Assembly (NCBI RefSeq): GCF_900184935.1
Contig: NZ_FXYE01000002.1
Coordinates: forward strand, 744,001 to 808,000
Source: Actibacterium lipolyticum
GTDB taxonomy: Bacteria; Pseudomonadota; Alphaproteobacteria; Rhodobacterales; Rhodobacteraceae
Reading direction: 5' to 3'
Length of the DNA: 64,000 bases
Positions 34,501-43,178 of this stretch are shown piece after piece. The notes under the pieces were generated by a model. It was not told where the DNA came from. It saw nothing but the letters and a program-made list of their open reading frames with translations, and ran no database searches. Numbering within the stretch: the first letter of the stretch is position 1; every line of letters begins with the position of its first letter. A program made the position numbers and the translations under genes.

Positions 34501-34704
34501 ATGAGCGACGATTTCAACATGTCGATGCGGAAATTCCTGAAACAGGTCGGCGTCACGTCGCAGCAAGCCATAGAAGAGGCAATGCGCAACGCCGGCCAAG
34601 ATGCCACCGCCGGTAAAACCTTCGCCGCAAAAGTTGTGTTGACGGTCGATGGGCTGGACATGGAACATATCGTCGAAGGCCAGATCACAGGACCAGCTGA
34701 ATGA
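34501..34704 (+). CDS. DUF6494 family protein
   Basis: This small 67-residue protein (begins MSDDFNMSMRKFLKQVGVTSQQAI) has a helical N-terminal half and a short beta-like C-terminal half (AKVVLTVDGLDMEHIVEGQI). It belongs to a family seen near formate dehydrogenase maturation genes. It is first in a four-gene plus-strand run and overlaps the Mrp gene by 4 bases. The ribosome site is AAGGAG. The biochemical role is unknown. Confidence 0.82.
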   Translation: MSDDFNMSMRKFLKQVGVTSQQAIEEAMRNAGQDATAGKTFAAKVVLTVDGLDMEHIVEGQITGPAE

Positions 34705-35765
34705 GCGTGACCCGCGACGACGTATTGGCCGCCCTGCGCGGTGTGAACAACCCGATCAGCGGGCAGGATGTTGTGGCCGCCGGAATGGTGCGTGCCCTGA
34801 ATGTCGAAGACGGCGCCGTCCGTTTTGTCTTGGAAATTGACCCGGCCCATGCCCAACGTATGGACCCGGCCCGCCAACAGGCCGAGGCCGCGATTAAGGC
34901 ATTGCCCGGCGTTTCGTCCGTTTCCGTGGTCATGACCGCGCACAGCGCCCCCGCCGCGCCGCCTGACCTGAAGATGAAGTCAGCCGCACCCAAGGGCCCC
35001 GAAAAGGTGCCCGGCGTTGACCGGATTATCGCCATCGCCTCGGGCAAGGGCGGTGTGGGGAAATCCACCGTTTCGGCCAACCTTGCCACGGCGCTGGCTG
35101 CCGAAGGGCGGCGCGTTGGCCTACTGGATGCCGATGTTTACGGCCCGTCGCAGCCGCGGATGTTGGGGGTGTCTGGCCGCCCAGCCTCGCCCGATGGCAA
35201 GACGATTTTGCCGATGCGCAACCATGGCGTCACGATGATGTCGCTTGGTCTGATGACGCAGGAAGACGAGGCCGTGGTTTGGCGCGGCCCGATGCTGATG
35301 GGCGCGCTTCAACAGATGCTGTTTCAGGTGCAGTGGGGCGCGTTGGATGTGCTGTTGGTGGACCTGCCCCCGGGCACCGGCGACGTGCAGATGACCTTGG
35401 CCCAGAAATCCCACGTGGATGGGGCGATCATCGTGTCCACCCCGCAGGACATCGCGCTTTTGGACGCCCGAAAGGGCATCGATATGTTCAACAAGTTGGA
35501 AACGCCGATCCTTGGGATGATCGAAAACATGTCGATGCATGTCTGCACGAACTGCGGGCACGTGGAACACACATTCGGCCACGGCGGTGTCCGGGCCGAG
35601 GCTGAAAAGCTGGGCGTTCCTCTTTTGGCAGAAATCCCGCTGGATCTAAGCATTCGTACAGCCGCCGATGGGGGCGCACCGATCGTGGTATCGCAAAGCG
35701 CCTCGCCGCAAGCACAGGCGTTCCGCGCCCTTGCCCGCCACCTGATCGATGCGGGCCAAGCATGA
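34701..35765 (+). CDS. Mrp/NBP35-family iron-sulfur carrier ATPase
   Basis: The 354-residue cytosolic P-loop protein delivers 4Fe-4S clusters to apo-enzymes. An N-terminal DUF59-like domain (VTRDDVLAALRGVNNPISGQ) is followed by the deviant Walker A SGKGGVGKSTVSANLA near residues 114-129. The CTNCGH pair carries the bridging cluster cysteines. With two cluster-rich formate dehydrogenases and a large ferredoxin nearby, it probably serves them. It overlaps both neighbouring genes by 4 bases. Confidence 0.92.
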   Translation: MSVTRDDVLAALRGVNNPISGQDVVAAGMVRALNVEDGAVRFVLEIDPAHAQRMDPARQQAEAAIKALPGVSSVSVVMTAHSAPAAPPDLKMKSAAPKGPEKVPGVDRIIAIASGKGGVGKSTVSANLATALAAEGRRVGLLDADVYGPSQPRMLGVSGRPASPDGKTILPMRNHGVTMMSLGLMTQEDEAVVWRGPMLMGALQQMLFQVQWGALDVLLVDLPPGTGDVQMTLAQKSHVDGAIIVSTPQDIALLDARKGIDMFNKLETPILGMIENMSMHVCTNCGHVEHTFGHGGVRAEAEKLGVPLLAEIPLDLSIRTAADGGAPIVVSQSASPQAQAFRALARHLIDAGQA

Positions 35766-36481
35766 GCGAAGGGCCGAACTTCCCCCCTCTTTTGACCGGC
35801 GAGGAATTAACCGGCACCTCCGACCCGTTCGTCAAAGCCTGCACAGAGGCGACGTTGGGCTGTGACGCCGGGTTGGTCTTGTACAACCTGCACCCAGACC
35901 GGCTGGAAACGGCCATTGTTCTGGCCCCGGAAACGCCGCTGGAACAGGCGATGGCCGCCTTCTGTGCCGTTGGTGTTGGTTTGCAAAACGCCCTTGGCGC
36001 GCTTGCCCCGCCCGAGGTCGCCGTGCATCTGGACTGGTCCGGCACCATCTTGGTGAACGGCGCGGCCTGCGGGCAGCTTAGCGTTGCGGCCAGCACAAGC
36101 GAGCCGGGCGAAGCGCCCGATTGGTTGGTGGTTGGCCTGACCCTGCCTCTGATCCCTCCGTCTGAAGATGCGCCCGGTGACACGCCCGATCAAACCGCCC
36201 TGTTTCTGGAAGGCTGCGCCGATGTTGACCCCGTCGCCCTGCTAGAGGCATGGTCGCGCCACACATTGGTTTGGCTGACCCAGCTAGACGATGAAAAGGG
36301 GCGCGAAACCCTGCACCGGGAATGGCGTGGTTTGGCCTGGAACATGGGCGAAGATGTCACCCTAAAGACTGGGGAAACCGGCACCTTTCTGGGTGTCGAC
36401 GAAAACTTCGGTATGCTTCTGCGCGGTGCGGATGGGCAGACCCAGCTTATCCCCCTGTCTGAACGCCTGAAAAGGAACTGA
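35762..36481 (+). CDS. Biotin/lipoate ligase-like protein (DUF4444 type)
   Basis: The 239-residue protein resembles the biotin/lipoate ligase fold (NFPPLLTGEEL at the start, and the strand-rich AIVLAPETPLEQAMAAFCAVGVGLQNALG). A C-terminal DUF4444-like domain carries GETGTFLGVDENFGMLLRGADG. The segment with the usual substrate lysine of ligases is hard to place, so activity is uncertain. It is encoded within the formate dehydrogenase accessory run and overlaps Mrp by 4 bases. The fold assignment is moderate; the target is unknown. Confidence 0.75.
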   Translation: MSEGPNFPPLLTGEELTGTSDPFVKACTEATLGCDAGLVLYNLHPDRLETAIVLAPETPLEQAMAAFCAVGVGLQNALGALAPPEVAVHLDWSGTILVNGAACGQLSVAASTSEPGEAPDWLVVGLTLPLIPPSEDAPGDTPDQTALFLEGCADVDPVALLEAWSRHTLVWLTQLDDEKGRETLHREWRGLAWNMGEDVTLKTGETGTFLGVDENFGMLLRGADGQTQLIPLSERLKRN

Positions 36482-36484
36482 CCT

Positions 36485-36961
36485 ATGAAACTGGCCCGTG
36501 CGATCCACTTTGACGAAAGCGATCAGAACGTGTTTTTCAGCCCCGCCCGCACCGGTGAATGGGCGATCAGCGGCGGGTTCGAGTTTTCGAATTGGTCAGA
36601 CGGTGATCTGGTCGGCAAAGCGCGCCAAGCCTTTGCAAATGGCTGGCTTGGCGTGGAAACCTTCGGGCGCGTCACCTTTGTGGCCGTCACCCAGATTGAA
36701 CCGTCCGAGATGGAGGCGCTGGCCGATCGGCTTGCCCAGCATTTCGTCGATGTTTATGGCGCCCCGTCGCTGGACGTCGCCCGCCCCACCGCACTGGACG
36801 AACTAAACCACATGGCAGAGCTGTGCGAAGATCACGCGCCCAACACGGTGCTGACGGTCATGCGCGAATTGACCGACGCAGGCGTGCGCGAACAGTACCG
36901 CTTCATCGAAGGGAACGAAGCTGGTTTAGACCAGTTCGCCATTCACGGCGAACTGGACTAA
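36485..36961 (+). CDS. DUF6505 family protein
   Basis: The 158-residue protein starts MKLARAIHFDESDQNVF and contains a conserved AGEW-like core (SPARTGEWAISGGFEFSNW) plus an acidic C-terminal half (RFIEGNEAGLDQFAIHGELD). It matches a small family restricted to this kind of formate dehydrogenase neighbourhood. It follows the ligase-like gene by 3 bases. No catalytic motif is recognised, and an assembly role is the simplest inference. It converges with the binding-protein gene downstream, with only 4 bases between the stops. Confidence 0.78.
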   Translation: MKLARAIHFDESDQNVFFSPARTGEWAISGGFEFSNWSDGDLVGKARQAFANGWLGVETFGRVTFVAVTQIEPSEMEALADRLAQHFVDVYGAPSLDVARPTALDELNHMAELCEDHAPNTVLTVMRELTDAGVREQYRFIEGNEAGLDQFAIHGELD

Positions 36962-36965
36962 GCGC

Positions 36966-37769
36966 CTAGTTCGCTGTGGCGTTGAAGGTGAACAGCTTTT
37001 CCCCCGCGATGGTGTAGCCATCGATCAGGGCCTTCGCCGTGTCGCTGACCAGCCATCCTTCCAAAGCCATCGCCGCATCGTTGTTTACGTGGGCGTGCTT
37101 GGCCGGGTTCACCGGCATATAGGCGTATTGGTTGAACAACACCGGATCGCCCGCGAACAGCAGCGCCAAGTCGCCCTTGTTGCCGAATTTCAACCAGCTT
37201 GCCCTGTCAGACATGATATAGCCATTCATCCCCGACGCGGTATTCAAGGCCGCCCCCATACCTGCACCAACCGCGCGGTACCAATCCCCCGTCGGCTCCA
37301 CCCCGGCAGAGGCCCACAGCGAAAGCTCTTTCTTATGCGTACCGCTGTCATCGCCCCGGCTGACAAACGGGGCCTTTGCGTCAGCAATGGCAACCAACGC
37401 CTCATCTGCCGAGGTCGCCTTGCCCGCACCCGCCGGATCGCCCGCCGGGCCGATAATGACGAAATCATTGTACATGATCTCTCGCCGGTGGGTGGCGTTG
37501 CCTTCGGCGATGAATTTATCCTCGGCCGCGCGGGCGTGAACCAGAACCGCATCGACATCGCCAGCCGCGCCAAGGCGCAGGGCTTGGCCGGTTCCGACGA
37601 TCAGCAGCTGCACCTCTAACCCGGTATCCGCCTGAATCTGGGGCAGCAGCACATCCGCCAAACCAGAATTCGCAAAGGAAGTCGTAACCGCCATTTTCAT
37701 TTCTTCAGCCGCAGCAACACCGGCAACAAACACAGACACCACAGCACCAAGGATCACACTTCGTTTCAT
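36966..37769 (-). CDS. tupA: Tungstate-type ABC transporter substrate-binding protein
   Basis: The 267-residue periplasmic protein has a signal peptide (ending AGVAAAEE) and the TupA-type start MAVTTSFANSGLADVLLPQ. It also has the oxyanion-binding segment SRGDDSGTHKKELSLW, which distinguishes TupA from ModA. This suggests high-affinity tungstate capture for the formate dehydrogenases. It is last in the minus-strand run and overlaps the ATPase gene by 4 bases. Tungstate rather than molybdate specificity is a family-based inference. Confidence 0.87.
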   Translation of the reverse strand: MKRSVILGAVVSVFVAGVAAAEEMKMAVTTSFANSGLADVLLPQIQADTGLEVQLLIVGTGQALRLGAAGDVDAVLVHARAAEDKFIAEGNATHRREIMYNDFVIIGPAGDPAGAGKATSADEALVAIADAKAPFVSRGDDSGTHKKELSLWASAGVEPTGDWYRAVGAGMGAALNTASGMNGYIMSDRASWLKFGNKGDLALLFAGDPVLFNQYAYMPVNPAKHAHVNNDAAMALEGWLVSDTAKALIDGYTIAGEKLFTFNATAN

Positions 37770-38482
37770 GGCAATAAATCTCCGTTCAGAAATGCACGAG
37801 TCTCTGGGGTCTTGGGCGCGCTGAAAAACGCGTCCTTCGGGCCTGCCTCGTGAATCAGGCCGCCGTAAAGAAAGATCACATCGTCAGCCAACCGCCGGGC
37901 CTGCCCCATGTCATGGGTGGACATCACGACACGTGTGCCGGATTGGCGGGCGTCGGCCAAAATCACCTCAATCTCGCGGGTTGAACGACCGTCAAGGTTG
38001 GCGCAGGGTTCGTCCAGAAACAGCAGCTCGGGCTGGCGGATAAGGGCACGGGCCAGGGCCAGCTTTTGCTTTTCACCGCCCGAAAGAACATGCGCCGGAC
38101 GGGTCAGCGCGGCGGACAGGCCAACGCGTTCGGCCCACTCAGCCGCCGCCGCGCGGGCGTTCGTTTTTCCCTGCCCTGCCAAAATAAGAGGATAGGCAAT
38201 ACAATCCTGCACTGATCGGCGCATCATGATTGGCGACTGGAAAACAAACGCCTGACGGGCGCGAACGGTCTCTTCATCCGCCTGCCATTTCGCGGCATCA
38301 TGGGTGCAGCGTTCCAACCCGTGCAACGCCCGCAAGAACGTGGTTTTGCCCGATCCGTTGGGGCCGATTATCACGGTGGTCCCATCCCCCTTCAGTGTCA
38401 TGGAAACCGGCCCAAGCAAGCGCTTACCACGCCGGTGAACCTCTAGCCCCGTCAGGTGCAGCGGTAGGATTGAGGCTACCAT
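37766..38482 (-). CDS. tupC: Tungstate-type ABC transporter ATP-binding protein
   Basis: The 238-residue ATPase has Walker A GPNGSGKTTFLRAL, signature LSGGEKQKLALARALI, Walker B LLFLDEPCANLD and switch histidine in VMSTHDMGQAR. All motifs are intact. It energises uptake through the neighbouring permease. The gene overlaps the permease end by 7 bases and the binding-protein start by 4 bases. The order permease-ATPase-binding protein is the reverse of the common tupA-B-C layout. Confidence 0.88.
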   Translation of the reverse strand: MVASILPLHLTGLEVHRRGKRLLGPVSMTLKGDGTTVIIGPNGSGKTTFLRALHGLERCTHDAAKWQADEETVRARQAFVFQSPIMMRRSVQDCIAYPLILAGQGKTNARAAAAEWAERVGLSAALTRPAHVLSGGEKQKLALARALIRQPELLFLDEPCANLDGRSTREIEVILADARQSGTRVVMSTHDMGQARRLADDVIFLYGGLIHEAGPKDAFFSAPKTPETRAFLNGDLLP

Positions 38483-39180
38483 CGGCCGCTCCTTTCCGTG
38501 CGGGACAAAGCGTGCATCGCAAAGTTCACCGCGATCGCCAGCGCGATCAGAACGAAGCCCAGCGCCAGGGCCAGCGCGAATTCACCCTTGCCGGTTTCCA
38601 GCGCGATTGCCGTGGTCAGGACGCGGGTCGCATGGTCGATGTTACCGCCCACGATCATGATCGCCCCAACCTCGCCAATCGCGCGGCCAAACCCAGCGAG
38701 AGAGGCCGTAAGTAGCGCCCGCCGACCATCCCACAACAGCGCGCGGATGCGTTGGGATTTGGTCGTGTTCAGCGAAATCAGCAGGTCGTGATAGTCGGCC
38801 CAAAGTTCACGAATTGCCTGATGCGCGATGGAGGCGATCAGCGGCGTGATGATAATCACCTGCGCGATGACCATCGCTGTTGGGGTAAACAGCAACCCCA
38901 AAACGCCGAACGGGCCAGACCGGGATAAAAGGATGTAAACGATCAACCCCACCACGACTGGCGGCAATCCCATCAACGCATTCAACAGCGCGATAACAAC
39001 ACGACGCATTCGAAAACGATTGATCGCCAGCCACGCGCCGAACGGCAGGCCAATCGCCGATGCGATGACCATCGCGCCAACGCTGACCTGCAAAGATCGC
39101 AGCGTTATTTCAATAAGTTCCGGATCAAAGCTCACAATCAGCCGCGCAGCCTCGGCAAGACCCAGAAGGATATCATTCAT
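38476..39180 (-). CDS. tupB: Tungstate-type ABC transporter permease
   Basis: The 234-residue inner-membrane permease has about five helices and the EAA-type loop (AIGEVGAIMIVGGNID and the upstream RALLTASLAGFGR). The open frame starts at 39252; the ATG at 39180 gives the family N terminus MNDILLGLAEAARLIVSFDPE. It forms the channel of the oxyanion importer. A hairpin and a palindromic operator lie in the 130-bp leader upstream. Confidence 0.87.
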   Translation of the reverse strand: MNDILLGLAEAARLIVSFDPELIEITLRSLQVSVGAMVIASAIGLPFGAWLAINRFRMRRVVIALLNALMGLPPVVVGLIVYILLSRSGPFGVLGLLFTPTAMVIAQVIIITPLIASIAHQAIRELWADYHDLLISLNTTKSQRIRALLWDGRRALLTASLAGFGRAIGEVGAIMIVGGNIDHATRVLTTAIALETGKGEFALALALGFVLIALAIAVNFAMHALSRTERSGRW

Positions 39181-39240
39181 GGCGCTAAGCTTTGCAAAAT
39201 GGGCGACTTTTCTTGCTTCATCACGAATCCATAGCACCCC

Positions 39241-39285
39241 AAAAACGGGCACCCAACGGTCAATTTAGCCTTGGGTAAAACCCGT
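39241..39285 (-). terminator. Hairpin with U-run after the DUF2478 gene (terminator or attenuator)
   Basis: On the minus strand ACGGG-tttt-ACCCAA pairs with TTGGGT-g-CCCGT across a 14-base loop and is followed by TTTTT. It follows the DUF2478 stop and precedes the permease gene. It can end the DUF2478 transcript, or act as an attenuator in the leader of the transporter operon. Confidence 0.6.
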
Positions 39286-39288
39286 GCC

Positions 39289-39301
39289 GGACAATTTGTC
39301 C
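39289..39301. promoter_or_regulatory. Palindromic operator copy 3
   Basis: GGACAA-T-TTGTCC is a perfect 13-bp palindrome, 109 bp upstream of the permease start codon and 10 bp past the DUF2478 stop. It is the same sequence as the copy at 31509, which links the transporter and dehydrogenase promoters. Confidence 0.55.
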
Positions 39302-39310
39302 GCAGCCCAT

Positions 39311-39820
39311 TCACGCCGTGGCCGCCGCCGCTTGACGACACCATGCCAGAACTGCAGGCAGATCGGCCTCAATCTGTTCGGCCATGCCATCGGCGTATGC
39401 GGCGAACCCGTCACGTTTGCCTTCGCCCACGGATGTCAGCACCGGAACGCCCTGCGCCAGCGCCTGACCGATCAAGGGGCGGAAACCACGGCCCTCTAGC
39501 TCCTGCTTGCCGAATTTGTTGATGATCAACAGATCAATCGGCCCGTCCAATGCCGCGCCGACAAGGCCAACGGCCTGTTCCAGCCCTTCGGGGTCAAGCC
39601 GGCAACCGCGCGACCCACGGCCAAGGTTTTGACTGATCCGCACGACGCTATCGTTGGTCAGAACATGCAGGTCCATGTCGCAGCTTCGCGTCGGGTCACG
39701 TTCCACGTTTTCCTGAACCGCGCCGGCCACGCGCAACCCTTCGGCGCGTAGCGCGACCGCCGCATCAAACAGCAACCTGTCCGACGCACCCCGCCCTTGC
39801 GTTGTCACATAGCCTAGCAT
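39311..39820 (-). CDS. DUF2478 family protein
   Basis: The 169-residue protein belongs to DUF2478, a nucleoside-triphosphatase-like family that often lies beside molybdate or tungstate transport and molybdoenzyme genes. The start MLGYVTTQGRGASDRLLFDAA is standard, and the conserved CDMDLHVL and LLIINKFGKQELEGRGFRP segments are present. The usual glycine-rich P-loop is not clear. It is divergent from fdhD with a 114-bp spacer. The role in metal homeostasis is inferred from context. Confidence 0.82.
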   Translation of the reverse strand: MLGYVTTQGRGASDRLLFDAAVALRAEGLRVAGAVQENVERDPTRSCDMDLHVLTNDSVVRISQNLGRGSRGCRLDPEGLEQAVGLVGAALDGPIDLLIINKFGKQELEGRGFRPLIGQALAQGVPVLTSVGEGKRDGFAAYADGMAEQIEADLPAVLAWCRQAAAATA

Positions 39821-39934
39821 GATGTGATCCTCCCCCGGTGCAGTGTTTCAGCGCGGCGCACGAACTGCAAGGCCCGCCCCTTGCGCACCCCCCTGCTTGC
39901 CCCCAATATGCGGCGGGAAGAGGAAGACCGCCAG

Positions 39935-40804
39935 ATGACAGATCACAGCCGCATCACGCCGCGCCCCAACGATCCGCGCCTTACGCGCCGGGTGACGGGC
40001 ACCGACCATACCGGCGCACAGACCGAGATTTCGGTGGTTGAGGAACGCCCGCTGACCATCTTCCTGAACAGTCAGGAAATCGTTACCGCGATGACAATTG
40101 GCGATTACCCCGACTATCTGGCCCTTGGGTTTCTGCGCAATCAGGGAATGCTGCGCGCCGACGATACTGTCACTGGCGTGGATTTCGATGAAGAGCTTGA
40201 AACCATCGTTGTGCGCACGGAACGCGAAACCTCGTACGAAGAGAAGGTCAAGAAAAAGACCCGCACATCGGGTTGCGCCGTTGGCACCGTTTTCGGTGAC
40301 ATGATGGAAGGGCTAGAGGGGCTGACCCTGCCCCCCGCCGAACTGCGCACCAGTTGGCTCTATTCCCTCGCGAAAGAGATCAACACGACCCCGTCCTTGT
40401 ACCTAGAGGCGGGCGCGATCCACGGCACGGTTCTGTGCCAGCAAGACCAGCCGCTGGTTTATATGGAGGACGTGGGCCGCCACAACGCCGTCGATAAAAT
40501 CGCGGGCTGGATGTTCATGCACAACGCCCCGGCGGCGGATAAGATCCTTTACACCACTGGGCGGCTGACCTCGGAAATGGTGATCAAGACGGCGCTTATG
40601 GGAATCCCGGTTCTGGCGTCACGCTCTGGCTTCACGGCTTGGGGTGTCGAAATCGCGCAGCAGGTCGGCCTGACCCTGATCGGGCGCTTGCGCGGGCAAC
40701 GGTTTGTCTGCCTGTCGGGCGAGGAACGGCTGATCCGCGATGCTGACCCTGCCTCAGTCACCGACGAAGGGCGCAAGCATCGCCGCAAAGGGGCCGAAGC
40801 ATGA
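39935..40804 (+). CDS. fdhD: Formate dehydrogenase accessory sulfurtransferase FdhD
   Basis: The 289-residue FdhD protein transfers sulfur from a cysteine desulfurase to the molybdenum/tungsten cofactor, which is needed for active formate dehydrogenase. Conserved parts are FLNSQEIVTAMTIGDYPDYLALGFL, VYMEDVGRHNAVDKIAGW and TGRLTSEMVIK. The loop that is CxxC in E. coli reads GCAVG here, with a single cysteine (C114). The ATG at 39935 follows a GGAAGAGGAAG stretch; an upstream in-frame ATG at 39908 is possible. It overlaps mobA by 4 bases. Confidence 0.91.
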   Translation: MTDHSRITPRPNDPRLTRRVTGTDHTGAQTEISVVEERPLTIFLNSQEIVTAMTIGDYPDYLALGFLRNQGMLRADDTVTGVDFDEELETIVVRTERETSYEEKVKKKTRTSGCAVGTVFGDMMEGLEGLTLPPAELRTSWLYSLAKEINTTPSLYLEAGAIHGTVLCQQDQPLVYMEDVGRHNAVDKIAGWMFMHNAPAADKILYTTGRLTSEMVIKTALMGIPVLASRSGFTAWGVEIAQQVGLTLIGRLRGQRFVCLSGEERLIRDADPASVTDEGRKHRRKGAEA

Positions 40805-41409
40805 AGGTTGCGGGCGTTATCCTTGCTGGGGGCAAGGCAACCCGGATGGGCGGTGGCGACAAGGGGCTGAAGGTCGTGGGTGGCAAACGGTTGCTGGATC
40901 ACGTGATTGAACGGCTGTCACCCCAATGCGCGCCGATCGCGTTGAACGCCAATGGCGACCCGGCGCGATTTGCCGAATTCGCCCTGCCCGTCTTACCCGA
41001 CAGCATCGCCGACCACCCCGGCCCCTTGGCGGGTGTCCTGGCCGGTCTTGATTGGGCGGCGGGCATCGGTGCAACCCATGTTGTCAGCGCCGCCGCCGAC
41101 ACCCCGTTTTTCCCGGCCGATCTGGTCGCCCGGCTTTCGGAACAGGCCGGTGGCTTTGCCCTTGCCGCATCGCGCGACGCGGATGGCAAGCTGTGGCGGC
41201 AACCGACATTCGGCCTGTGGCCCGTCGCCCTGCGCGATGATCTGCGCGGCGCTTTGGAAAACGGGCTGCGCAAGATCGTGATGTGGACGGATCAGCACAA
41301 CGCCGGTTTGGCCGAATTTCCCGCCACCCCGTTTGACCCGTTCTTTAACGTCAACACACCCGAAGACATCGCCCAAGCAGAGGCCCTGTTGGCCGAGGCT
41401 GGCGCATGA
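40801..41409 (+). CDS. mobA: Molybdenum cofactor guanylyltransferase MobA
   Basis: The 202-residue protein joins GMP to molybdopterin to make the MGD form of the cofactor used by both formate dehydrogenases. The nucleotide-binding signature LAGGKATRMGGGDKGL is near residues 9-24, and the metal-binding D is in SAAADTPFFP. The C-terminal FFNVNTPEDIAQAEALL is typical. It is coupled by 4-base overlaps with fdhD and the mobB-moeA fusion. Length and motifs are canonical. Confidence 0.93.
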   Translation: MKVAGVILAGGKATRMGGGDKGLKVVGGKRLLDHVIERLSPQCAPIALNANGDPARFAEFALPVLPDSIADHPGPLAGVLAGLDWAAGIGATHVVSAAADTPFFPADLVARLSEQAGGFALAASRDADGKLWRQPTFGLWPVALRDDLRGALENGLRKIVMWTDQHNAGLAEFPATPFDPFFNVNTPEDIAQAEALLAEAGA

Positions 41410-43178
41410 AAATCTATGGCGTGACCGGCTGGAAGAACGCCGGAAAAACCGGGCTGATGGAACGGCTGATCAGCGAAATCACATCGCGCGGCCACAGCGT
41501 TTCCACCATTAAGCACGCCCATCACAACACCGAAATCGACCACCCCGGCCGCGACAGTTTCCGCCACCGCGAGGCAGGCGCGATAGAGGTTTCCGTATCC
41601 TCGCCCGCCCGCTGGGCCGTTATGCATGAATTGCGCGGGGCAACCGAACCCTCGCTTGACGAACTGCTGGCCCGGATGACCCCGGTCGATCTGGTTCTGA
41701 TCGAAGGATACAAACGCGCGCCCCACCCCAAGGTCGAAGCCTTTAGGGCCGAAACCGGCAAACCCATGCTGGCCGGGCAGAATGAAACCATCCGCGCCGT
41801 CGCGACAGACAGCACGGTCACGACAGACCTGCCCGTACTTGACCTGAACGACACCGCCGCCATCGCAGATTTCATTCTGGCCGAAGTTGGCTTGGTCACG
41901 CCCACGGCAGCCTCAAGCGTTACGCCGCCAAAGCTGCGCAACGACTGCTTTGCCATGCCACAGGGCGTCGATTGGGTGCCGGTCGATCAAGCACTGGACC
42001 GCCTGCGCGACATCCTTCATCCGTTAACCGAACACGAAACGCTGACACCCGCGCGTGCGGCTGGGCGGATACTGGCCGCGGATTGCATCGCCCGCCGCGC
42101 GAACCCGCCCGCCCCGAATTCGGCGGTGGATGGATACGGCTTTGCCCATGCTGCCACTGGCACAGGGCGGCAAAGCTTGCCGCTGGTCGAAGGGCGCGCC
42201 GCCGCTGGCCAACCGTTCGACGGTGCAGTGCCCCGTGGCTCCGCCGTGCGCATCCTGACCGGGGCAATCCTGCCGCCCGGCGTCGATACCGTCGTGCTAG
42301 AGGAAGACACCGCGCTGGATAATGGCGCGGTCGTGTTTGACGGCCCGATCAAGCCAAACGCCAACACCCGAAAAGCAGGCGAGGATATGGGCCAAGGCGA
42401 TATCGCCCTTCGCGCGGGCCATCTGATCCGCCCGCCCGATGTCGCCCTGCTCAGCGCGCTTGGCATTGGCCAAATCACCACCCATCGCCGTCTGCGCGTT
42501 GGTGTGCTGTCCACCGGGGACGAATTGTTGGGCGACCCTGCCGAAGATGCACTGCCCCATCAGATTTACGACGCCAACCGCCCGATGCTGCTTAGCCTTG
42601 CGGAAAAGTGGGGCTATGACGCTGTCGATTTGGGCCACGCAAAAGACGACCCAGACGCAATCGCGAACCACTTGAATGATGGCGCGGCACAGGCGGATGT
42701 TATCCTGACCTCGGGCGGGGCCTCGGCTGGAGATGAGGATCATGTATCAAAACTGCTGCGCGAACGCGGGCAGCTTTCCAGTTGGCGCATCGCGGTAAAG
42801 CCCGGTCGCCCGCTTGCGCTGGCCATGTGGAACGGTACGCCCGTTTTCGGCCTGCCGGGCAATCCGGTTGCGGCCTTCGTCTGCACACTGATCTTCGCCC
42901 GCCCTGCGTTGTCGTTGATGGCCGGTGGCGGATGGGCAGCGCCGATGGCCCTCTCCGTTCCAGCCGCGTTTTCCAAGAACAAGAAACCGGGGCGGCGCGA
43001 ATATCTGCGTGCGCGGCTAACCAGTGATGGCCGGGCAGAGGTGTTTCAGTCAGAAGGTTCGGGCCGGATCAGCGGACTATCTTGGGCCACCGGGTTAGTC
43101 GAATTGCCCGACGAGGCCGTATCGGTTAAGCCGGGTACGCCCGTCACGTTCCTGCCCTATGCCGGGTTCGGGGTTTAA
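41406..43178 (+). CDS. MobB-MoeA fusion protein
   Basis: The 590-residue protein joins two cofactor-synthesis enzymes. Residues 1-165 are MobB (P-loop GWKNAGKTGLMERL; KHAHHN), a GTP-binding partner of MobA. Residues from about 185 to the end are MoeA, which inserts molybdate or tungstate into adenylated molybdopterin. MoeA landmarks are NSAVDGYGFA, GAILPPGVDTVVLEED, VLSTGDELLG, SGGASAGDEDH and GLPGNPVAAFV. The fusion should keep metal insertion close to dinucleotide addition. It converges with tusA, with a 4-base overlap at the stops. Confidence 0.93.
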   Translation: MKIYGVTGWKNAGKTGLMERLISEITSRGHSVSTIKHAHHNTEIDHPGRDSFRHREAGAIEVSVSSPARWAVMHELRGATEPSLDELLARMTPVDLVLIEGYKRAPHPKVEAFRAETGKPMLAGQNETIRAVATDSTVTTDLPVLDLNDTAAIADFILAEVGLVTPTAASSVTPPKLRNDCFAMPQGVDWVPVDQALDRLRDILHPLTEHETLTPARAAGRILAADCIARRANPPAPNSAVDGYGFAHAATGTGRQSLPLVEGRAAAGQPFDGAVPRGSAVRILTGAILPPGVDTVVLEEDTALDNGAVVFDGPIKPNANTRKAGEDMGQGDIALRAGHLIRPPDVALLSALGIGQITTHRRLRVGVLSTGDELLGDPAEDALPHQIYDANRPMLLSLAEKWGYDAVDLGHAKDDPDAIANHLNDGAAQADVILTSGGASAGDEDHVSKLLRERGQLSSWRIAVKPGRPLALAMWNGTPVFGLPGNPVAAFVCTLIFARPALSLMAGGGWAAPMALSVPAAFSKNKKPGRREYLRARLTSDGRAEVFQSEGSGRISGLSWATGLVELPDEAVSVKPGTPVTFLPYAGFGV

